From Lonsdalea britannica (GTDB lineage: Bacteria; Pseudomonadota; Gammaproteobacteria; Enterobacterales; Enterobacteriaceae), in contig NZ_CAMKXG010000233.1 of assembly GCF_946477055.1 (NCBI RefSeq), positions 1 to 5,662 on the forward strand: a stretch of DNA of 5,662 bases. Direction: 5' to 3'. This document shows positions 1 through 5,662 of the stretch, one piece after another. Under the pieces are notes generated by a model. The model searched no databases, was not told where the DNA came from, and worked only from the letters and a program-made list of their open reading frames with translations. Each line of letters starts with the position of its first letter. The stretch's first letter is position 1. A program made the position numbers and the translations under genes.

Positions 1-1128
1 CGAGTGCGTTTAGACGTTTCGTCCCTTGACGTCACTCAGTCCCCGGACGTGGCATCGTCCTGGCATTTTCCCATCCTCGACTTTCGTCAGGAAAGCGCGC
101 CGCTGGAGAAGGCGAAGCAGTGGATGGAAACGGCCTGCAACACGCCTTTTGACCTGGAGCAGGGACCGCTCTTTTCGTTTGCGCTGATTCAGATAACGTC
201 GGAATATTTTCTCTTTTACCAGTGTCACCATCACATCGTCATGGATGGCTATAGCGTATCACTGTTTATTCAACGGGTTGCGGACCGCTACGCCGCGTTC
301 TCGGTTGGGACGTTGGTGCCTGACGACGTCTTTGTCGGGCTTGCTCAGGCACAGAAGATTGAGCGCGACTATGAGGTTTCACCCCGCGCGAGTCACGATC
401 GGGAATATTGGCTGAAGCAGTTGGCGAATTGCCCGGATCCGGTGAGTGTATCCGGGCAGCAGGCCCGGTGTGTGAAGATATTGCGTCGGCAGCAATATCT
501 TCCTGAGCAGACTCATCGGCTTCTTCGTCGTGTGGCGGAGCAGCGAAAAGCGGCGTTGCCTGAAGTATTAATCTCGCTGGTCGCGCTGTACTTACACCGG
601 ATCACCGGGCAAGAAGATCTGCTGCTGGGAATGCCTATGACGGCTCGCGTCGGCAAAGCGTTGCGCCGTTACCCCGGTATGGTCAGCAATGTGCTGCCGT
701 TGCGGTTGAATGTGAGTCCGACCACCACCTTGTCCTCCGGGCTCCAACAAACAAAACGCGCCGTGTTCCAAGTCTCACGACATCAGCGTTACCGCTACGA
801 AACGTTGAAGGCCGACTTGGGGATGGCCGCCGGACGTGAAACGCTGTTTTCTACGCTAATCAATATCCTGCCTTGCCATAACGATTCGCTGTGTTTTGAG
901 GGCGCTAGAGCCAGAGTTCACAATCTCTTACTGGGACCGGTAGACGATCTCTCCATCACGCTATTCGACCGAGGGGAAAGTGAGGGCATCGAGCTGTGCC
1001 TGAACGCCAACGCTGCGCTTTATCATGAGCGAGAGTTGCAATGGCATCTGCGTCGCCTAAGTCACTTTTTCACTGCCGCCGCGAGTGAACCAGACCGTCC
1101 CGCCGGAGAGCTGGCGCTGCGAGATCCT
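1..1128 (+). other. Condensation domain C1, EntF-like (possible starter C), N-terminus missing
   Basis: This domain joins an upstream acyl or peptidyl thioester to the amino group of the amino acid (predicted Thr) on the T domain of its own module. Seen: PFDLEQGPL at residues 49-57; HHIVMDG at 77-83, with His78 as the catalytic second histidine and Asp82 as the structural aspartate; LLLGMPMTAR around 207-216; a GMVSNVLPLRLN stretch from 226; RHQRYRYE at 260-267; LFSTLINILP at 282-291; and LGPVDDLSIT at 311-320. From memory of the family, the last blocks and the spacing resemble the single C domain of EntF, which accepts 2,3-dihydroxybenzoate from the aryl carrier EntB, more than ordinary LCL or DCL domains. 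The C1 and C2 core motifs (the RHxxLR region) lie upstream of the window. A starter role is inferred, and an internal position cannot be excluded. GC content is clearly lower than in the next domain, with codons such as AGA, ATA, CTA and CGA in use. Confidence 0.85.
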
Positions 1129-4100
1129 GAAGAACGGGCCTTGATGCAGCAATGGCATTCGCCCCCCGCACCCGCGCCGTCCTCTCCACTCTGCCTCCAT
1201 GAGTTGTTCGAACAGCAGGCCGACACCCGGCCGCAGGCCGTGGCGGTGAGCGCCGAGGGGCGTTCGCTGAGCTACGGCGAACTGAACCGCCGCGCTAACC
1301 AGCTGGCTCGCGAGTTGATAGAGCAGGGCGTGCAGCCCGACAGCCGGGTGGCGATTGCGCTGCCGCGCGGCAGCGAGCTTATCGTCGCCATTCTGGCGGT
1401 CCTCAAGGCCGGAGCGGGCTATGTGCCGCTGGACCCCGGCTATCCGCAGGCGCGTTTGCAATACATGCTGAAGGACAGCGCGCCTGAGGTGTTGCTGACC
1501 TGTCGTAGCAGTCTACCATCGCTGGGCGATCTGCCGCCGACGTTGTCGCAGGTGGTGCTGGACGGCGACGCGCGTCCCTGGACGCATTATTCGGATGAGA
1601 ATATCCCTGCCGCCACGCTGGGCCTGACGCCGCATCATCTGGCCTACATCATCTACACCTCCGGCTCGACCGGTCAACCCAAAGGCGTGATGGTTGAACA
1701 CCGCAATGTCACCCGCCTGCTGAGTTCAACGCAGGCACTGTTCGATTTCGACCACCATGATATCTGGACGCTGTTCCACTCGTACGCGTTTGATTTCTCG
1801 GTGTGGGAAATCTGGGGCGCACTGCTGCACGGCGGACGTCTGGTGGTAGTGCCGCAGTCAGTGACGCGTTCGCCGCAGGCGTTATACCAGCTGGTGTGCC
1901 GGGAAGGCGTGACGGTGTTAAACCAGACGCCGGGGGTATTCCGCCAGCTGACGGCGGCGCAGGCGGACAGCCATGAGACGCACGCGCTGCGCTACGTGAT
2001 TTTCGGCGGAGAGGCGCTGGACGTGGCGGCGCTGGCGCCGTGGTATCAGCAGAACCCGGAGGCGGAAACGCAGCTGGTGAACATGTACGGCATCACCGAA
2101 ACGACGGTGCACGTGACGCACTGTCCGCTGTCGGCGGGGATGCCTGCGGGTAAAAGCCCGATAGGCAAGCCGCTGCCGGACCTGCGGTTATACCTGCTGG
2201 ATAGTCATGGCGAGCCGGTGCCGCTGGGCGTGACGGGCGAACTGTACGTCAGCGGAGCCGGGGTGACGCGTGGCTACCTGAATCAGCCCGCGCTGACGGA
2301 AGCGCGATTCCCGCTCGACCCGTTCTGCGGGGAGTCTGGCGCGCGGATGTACCGCACCGGCGATCTGGGGCGCTGGCGGGAAGACGGCACGGTGGAGTAT
2401 CTCGGCCGTAATGATTTTCAGGTCAAAATCCGGGGTTTTCGTATCGAACTGGGGGAGATCGAATCTGCGCTGCAAGCCTGCGACGGTGTAAAACACGCCG
2501 TGGTGACGGCCATGAGCACGAAAACGCAGGATAAGCAGCTGGTCGCCTACTACGTGGCGGAGTCGCGCGGACAGGTTCTGGCGACAGATGCGCTCAAGGC
2601 TCAGCTCGGTAAGGATTTACCGGCCTTTATGGTACCGGCGGCGTATGTGGCGTTGGACGCGGTGCCGCTGACGTCGAACGGCAAAGTGGATCGCCGCTCG
2701 CTTCCCGCCCCGGATCGGGATGCCTTCGAACATCAGGAGTATGAAGCGCCGCAAGGCGACACGGAAACGACGCTGGCGGCGATCTGGCGCTCCGTGTTGG
2801 GCGTCGCGCAGGTCGGGCGCCATGACAGTTTCTTTGCGCTGGGAGGACATTCGCTGCTGGCGGTGCAGCTGATTTCCCGCGTGCGTAGCGAACTGCAGCG
2901 GGAACTGCCGGTCGCGGCCGTGTTTGAATCTCCGGTGTTGCATGAACTGGCGGCTTTGCTAGACCTCGCGCCGACCGGGCGTTTGCCCGACATAGTACCG
3001 GTGGCGGAGGGCATTCACCCTCCGCTGTCTCTGGCTCAGCAACGGTTATGGTTTCTCTCGCGAATGGATGAAACCGCGCGGGCGGCTTACGTCATCTCAT
3101 TCACGATCCAGATTCAGGGGGAGCTTGATGTCGCGGCGTTAACGCAGGCGCTCGATCGCATCGTGGCGCGTCACGCCGCGCTGCGCACCCGCATTGCCGA
3201 GCGTGACGGTACGCCGGTGCAGGTGATCGCCTCGGAAGGGAGTGGGTTCCCGCTTCGACGAATAACGGCAGACGATCCGACGGCCTCTGAACGGGGCACG
3301 GAAGCATTGGCGCACGGCGAATTAACGGTGGTCGGCCCACAGTCGTACCGCCTGCGGCTGTCGTTTCATCACCTAGTCGCCGACGGTTGGTCGGTCGGCA
3401 TTTTCCTTCAGGAGCTGCAAAGTCTGTACGCCGCGTTCCGTCACGGAAACGGCGATCCATTGCCGCCGCTGGCGATCCAATTCGGTGACTACGCGGCCTG
3501 GCAGCAGCAACATATGCGGGGCGATGTTTTGCAAGCCCAGCAGGCTTATTGGGCGCAGCAACTGCGTGGGATCCCGGACTGTCTGACGCTACCGAGCGAC
3601 AGGCCGCGTCAGGCGATGCAGGACTATCGCGGCGCCAGCGTGGACATCGAGCTGGATACGTCGCTGACGCAGGCGCTGAAGTCGCTCAGTCAGCATCACG
3701 GCGCGACGCTGTTTATGCTGCTGTTGGCGGGCTGGTCAGCGCTGATGAGCCGCTTGTCCGGCCAGGAGGATGTCGTGATCGGCAGCCCGGTGGCCGGGCG
3801 CGATCGTCAAGAGCTGGAGCCGCTGATCGGTATGTTCGTCAACACGCTGGCGCTGCGCGTCGATTTGTCGGAACAGCCGGATACCCTCGCGCTGCTCGCG
3901 CAGGTGAAAGCGACGACGCTGGCGGCGCAGGGACATCCGGATATTCCATTCGAGCAGGTGGTGGAGATGCTGGCGCCCGCTCGCAGTCTGGCTCACAGCC
4001 CGGTATTTCAGGTCATGCTGGCGTTGCAGAATACGCCGGACATTGCGTTTGCGCTGCCGGGGCTGGAGACATCCCTGCTGAATGAGGCCGTGGAGACGGC

Positions 4101-5662
4101 CCAATTCGATCTTAGCCTGGATCTCCGTGAGGTCGGCGGTCGGATCAAAGGGCGACTCTACTATGCCACCGCACTGTTTGATGCCGCGACGGCCCAGCGC
4201 TATGTGGACTACTGGCATGCGCTGTTGCGGGGCATGACGGCCGATCCGCATCAGCCGGTGCAGACGTTGCCGCTGTTGCCCGATGCCGAGCGTCGCCAAC
4301 TGCTGTTCGGCTTCAACGCTACGCGGGCCGACTATCCGGTCGGCGATGCCCTGCATTTGCTCTTTGAGGGGCAGGCGGATCGACAGCCGGACGCGACGGC
4401 GGTGGAGTGCGACGGAGAGCGACTGAGCTATGGCGAACTGAACCGGCGCGCTAATCAGCTGGCCCATGGGCTGCTCGAACAGGGCGTTCGCCCAAATGGC
4501 CGGGTGGCGATCGTGCTGGAGCGAGGTTGCGATCTGATCATCGCGATGCTGGCAACGCTCAAGGCCGGGGGCGGCTATGTGCCGATTGACCCGGCGACGC
4601 CGACCGAACGTCTGGCCTATCTGCTGGAAGACAGCGGGCCGCAGGCGATCATCACCGGCCATACGCTGTGCAGCCGACTCGGCGAACGGGCGCGGGATCC
4701 TCGTACGCTGGTCATTGACGGCGATGCGCGCCCGTGGATGCACTGCCCGCAGGAAAATATTCCCCTTGCGGCGCTTGGGTTGACGCCGCGTCATCTGGCG
4801 TATCTCATTTACACCTCGGGTTCGACAGGGCGTCCGAAAGGCGTCATGGTCGAGCATCGCAATATCATCAATCTGGTGCATTGGCACTGCGCGGCGTTTG
4901 CCCTCCGGCCATGGGACTGCGTCTCCAGTCTGGCGGGACTGGGGTTTGACGCGGCGGCGTGGGAAATCTGGCCCGCGCTGTCGGTAGGCGCACGGTTGTT
5001 ATTGCCGTCGCCGGCGATCTCCCGCGATCCGGACCAGCTGCTGACGTGGTGGAGCGCGCAGCCGCTTGACGTGAGTTTTCTGCCGACGCCGGTCGCCGAG
5101 CTGGCGTTTGTGCGCGAGGTGGCGCCTGCCACGCTGCGCACGCTGCTGGTCGGCGGCGATCGTCTGAACCGCCAGCCGTACGCCGGGGCGCGCTTCACCC
5201 TGATAAACAACTACGGTCCGACCGAAAATACCGTGGTGGCGACCTCCGGAGAAATCAGCGCCGATGAAGCGTTGCTGCACATTGGTTGTCCTATCGCTAA
5301 CACCCAAACCTATATTCTGGATGCGCAGATGCAGCCGGTCCCGGTGGGAGTGTGCGGTGAGCTGTATATCGGCGGCGCACAGGTGGCGCGAGGCTATCTC
5401 AACCGGCCGGAGCTCACCGCTGAGCGCTTCCTTCCCGATCCATTTTCCCCCGAAGCGCATGCGCGGCTGTACCGTACCGGTGATTTGGGGCGCTGGCGTG
5501 CGAATGGCACGATCGAGTTTCTGGGACGCAGCGATTTTCAGGTCAAGATCCGCGGTTTTCGTATTGAACTGGGCGAGATCGAAGACGCGTTGCTGCACTG
5601 TGACGGCATCCAGCAAGCCGTGGTCGTCGCGCAGGCGGCGACCGCTCAGGAGAAACGGCTGG
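1..5662 (+). CDS. Modular non-ribosomal peptide synthetase, partial at both ends (C-A-T-C-A)
   Basis: This giant multidomain enzyme builds a peptide on carrier-protein thioesters in the cytoplasm. Frame 1 is open through all 1887 codons, and its translation carries the ordered NRPS core motifs without interruption. Domain order by residue is C (1-376, N-terminus missing), A (399-906, predicted Thr), T (914-988, Ser951), C (1006-1439) and A (1451-end, predicted Leu, cut after motif A8). Neither start nor stop is in the window. If C1 is the first domain, as in EntF, the start codon should lie roughly 170-200 bases upstream. In-frame ATG codons such as 124 and 241 fall inside the C1 fold and are not starts. 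At least one more T domain must follow the Leu A domain. No frameshift is seen, but C2 appears internally shortened. The NRPS class is certain; the named product is not known, so no gene symbol is given. Confidence 0.97.
1129..1194 (+). other. Proline-rich C1-A1 linker
   Basis: Residues 377-398 join C1 to the first adenylation domain. Residues 388-396 read PPAPAPSSP, a Pro/Ala/Ser-rich stretch that replaces the usual 'WN.T...YP' type of C-A linker, which the second module keeps (FNATRADYP, residues 1438-1446). A short Trp-His remnant (WH, 385-386) precedes the prolines. The linker lies where base composition changes from the less GC-rich C1 to the GC-rich A1, which makes it a plausible recombination junction, though that is inference. 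Confidence 0.6.
1267..1307 (+). repeat. Inter-module repeat, copy 1 (adenylation motif A1 block)
   Basis: These 41 bases encode LSYGELNRRANQLA and match 4423-4463 at 38 of 41 positions by hand count, with all three differences silent. Such near-identical blocks between modules of one NRPS gene arise by module duplication or gene conversion and can serve as recombination sites. Confidence 0.8.
2350..2463 (+). repeat. Inter-module repeat, copy 1 (A7-A8 hinge block)
   Basis: These 114 bases span motif A7 (YRTGD) to the end of A8 in the Thr-type domain and match 5470-5583 at 94 of 114 positions by hand count. Most differences are third-base changes. The block covers the hinge to the C-terminal subdomain and lies outside the substrate pocket region. 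Confidence 0.75.
2740..2964 (+). other. Thiolation (peptidyl carrier) domain T1
   Basis: Carries the activated threonine, and then the acyl-Thr intermediate, on a phosphopantetheine arm. The signature DSFFALGGHSLL runs from residue 942 to 953, with Ser951 (codon TCG at 2851-2853) as the attachment site for a phosphopantetheinyl transferase. Helix 1 (ETTLAAIWRSVLG) and the helix 2-3 region (LLAVQLISRVR, then VAAVFESPVLHELAALL) match a normal carrier of about 70-75 residues. The next domain is a C domain with no E domain in between, so the intermediate is expected to be passed on with L-configured threonine. Confidence 0.95.
3016..4317 (+). other. Condensation domain C2, LCL-like, with an apparent internal deletion
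   Basis: Forms the peptide bond between the acyl-Thr donor on T1 and leucine on the next T domain. Seen: C1 motif LSLAQQRLWFL (1009-1019), C2 RHAALRTR (1057-1064), C3 HHLVADGWS (1123-1131, catalytic His1124, Asp1128), C4 FGDYAAWQ (1161-1168), C5 starting IGSPVAGR (1260-1267) and running to FVN (1279-1281), C6 HPDIPFEQV (1312-1320) and C7 RSLAHSPVFQVML (1328-1340). The SLAQQRLWFL opening and the lack of a preceding E domain favour the LCL subtype. Between the C2 and C3 motifs the gap is about 17 residues shorter than usual, and the PFDLxxGPL segment, present in C1 of this same protein at 49-57, is absent. The catalytic motif is intact, so activity is uncertain rather than excluded. Confidence 0.9.
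4423..4463 (+). repeat. Inter-module repeat, copy 2 (adenylation motif A1 block)
   Basis: Partner of 1267-1307, 38 of 41 bases identical, in the same reading frame and at the same place in the second adenylation domain. Confidence 0.8.
5470..5583 (+). repeat. Inter-module repeat, copy 2 (A7-A8 hinge block)
   Basis: Partner of 2350-2463 in the Leu-type adenylation domain, 94 of 114 bases identical and in the same frame. Confidence 0.75.

Larger units (their letters stand above)
1195..2718 (+). other. Adenylation domain A1, predicted substrate L-threonine
   Basis: Selects an amino acid, activates it with ATP as the aminoacyl adenylate, and loads it on the following T domain. All ten core motifs are present: A1 LSYGEL (423-428), A2 LKAGAGYVPLDP (468-479), A3 YTSGSTGQPKG (552-562), A4 FDFS (597-600), A5 NMYGITE (694-700), A6 GELYVSGAGVTRGYL (746-760), A7 YRTGD (784-788), A8 (802-821, with the GFRIELGEIE hinge), A9 LPAFMVP (873-879) and A10 NGKVDR (893-898, catalytic Lys895). 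Aligning by hand to GrsA PheA gives pocket residues D598, F599, W602, N641, I667, G669, M695, V703, H704 and K895. DFWNIGMVHK is the textbook threonine code. The domain is full length and appears intact. Threonine is a confident prediction because the match is exact, but it rests on recalled codes, not a search. Confidence 0.95.
4351..5662 (+). other. Adenylation domain A2, predicted substrate L-leucine, C-terminus cut off
   Basis: Activates the second amino acid of this segment. Motifs seen: A1 LSYGEL (1475-1480), A2 LKAGGGYVPIDP (1520-1531), A3 YTSGSTGRPKG (1604-1614), A4 FDAAAWEIW (1649-1657), A5 NNYGPTE (1736-1742), A6 GELYIGGAQVARGYL (1786-1800), A7 YRTGD (1824-1828) and A8 (1842-1861). 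The window stops before A9 and A10, so the catalytic lysine is unseen. Hand alignment to PheA gives pocket residues D1650, A1651, W1654, F1693, L1716, G1718, N1737, V1745 and V1746. DAWFLGNVV plus the usual final K is a classical leucine code. It is similar to A1 in motif blocks at DNA level but has a different pocket region. A T domain should follow downstream. Confidence 0.93.

Noticed and set aside
124..243. In-frame ATG codons at 124 and 241 as the gene start
   Set aside because: Conserved condensation-domain sequence (PFDLEQGPL and the upstream strand) runs through and before them, and the frame is open back to base 1.
226..249. C1 as a heterocyclization (Cy) domain making a Thr-derived oxazoline, as in some DHB-Thr siderophores
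   Set aside because: The active-site motif is HHIVMDG, the HHxxxDG type of a true condensation domain, not the DxxxxD motif of Cy domains.
2965..3015. An epimerization domain, or dual C/E activity, after the Thr carrier
   Set aside because: Only a linker of about 17 residues separates T1 from the C1 motif of C2, and C2 lacks the extra N-terminal HHxxxxGD motif of dual C/E domains.
3549..4085. Plus-strand open frame of 178 residues in another frame
   Set aside because: It is a low-complexity Gly/Ala/Arg-rich translation overlapping the C4-C7 motifs of C2 in the real frame.
3736..4887. Minus-strand open frame of 383 residues opposite C2 and A2
   Set aside because: It is Arg/Gln/His-rich, has no recognisable fold, and lies antisense to intact condensation and adenylation motifs. 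Long antisense frames are common opposite GC-rich, GCG/CTG-rich coding DNA.
4999..5616. Minus-strand open frame of 205 residues opposite A2
   Set aside because: It has the same shadow composition and lies fully antisense to motifs A5 to A8 of the leucine adenylation domain.
1..5662. Promoters, terminators, RNA genes, CRISPR arrays, insertion sequences or attachment sites
   Set aside because: All bases lie within one continuous coding frame, and no arrayed repeats, transposase motifs, terminal inverted repeats or hairpin-plus-T-tract were noticed on reading.

Overview
The whole window is the inside of one very large plus-strand gene, a modular non-ribosomal peptide synthetase (NRPS). Reading frame 1 is open from the first base to the last: 1887 complete codons with no stop, no credible start and no intergenic space. 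Both gene ends lie outside the window.

From left to right the protein reads as a condensation domain missing its N-terminal ~55-65 residues (1-1128), a short proline-rich linker, a complete adenylation domain (1195-2718), a thiolation/peptidyl-carrier domain with its phosphopantetheine serine at residue 951 (2740-2964), a second condensation domain (3016-4317), and a second adenylation domain cut by the window end after core motif A8 (4351-5662). This is one complete C-A-T module, apart from the missing start, followed by the C-A part of the next. No epimerization, methylation, cyclization, oxidation or thioesterase domain is visible. The ten-residue specificity code of the first A domain reads DFWNIGMVHK, the classical threonine code. 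The second gives DAWFLGNVV plus an unseen tenth residue, a classical leucine code. The predicted product segment is therefore acyl/peptidyl-Thr-Leu, with Thr passed on as the L form because no E domain lies between T and the next C.

The first condensation domain is unlike the second. It resembles the EntF (enterobactin synthetase) type, with a block at 778-801 (RHQRYRYE) and a 'GPVDDL' block, so it may accept a starter acyl group, perhaps an aryl acid, from a free-standing carrier protein. It is also visibly less GC-rich than the adenylation domain after it. The second condensation domain is an ordinary LCL-like domain, except that about 17 residues appear to be missing, in frame, just before HHxxxDG, including the usual PFDLxxGPL segment.

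The NRPS class and the GCG/CTG-rich codon use fit a gammaproteobacterium, probably of the order Enterobacterales. That is an impression, since no species marker is present. Nothing points to a wholly new type of system. The novelty, if any, lies in the product (an EntF-type starter C followed by Thr-Leu), in the apparent loss within C2, and in the mosaic look of the C1/A1 junction.
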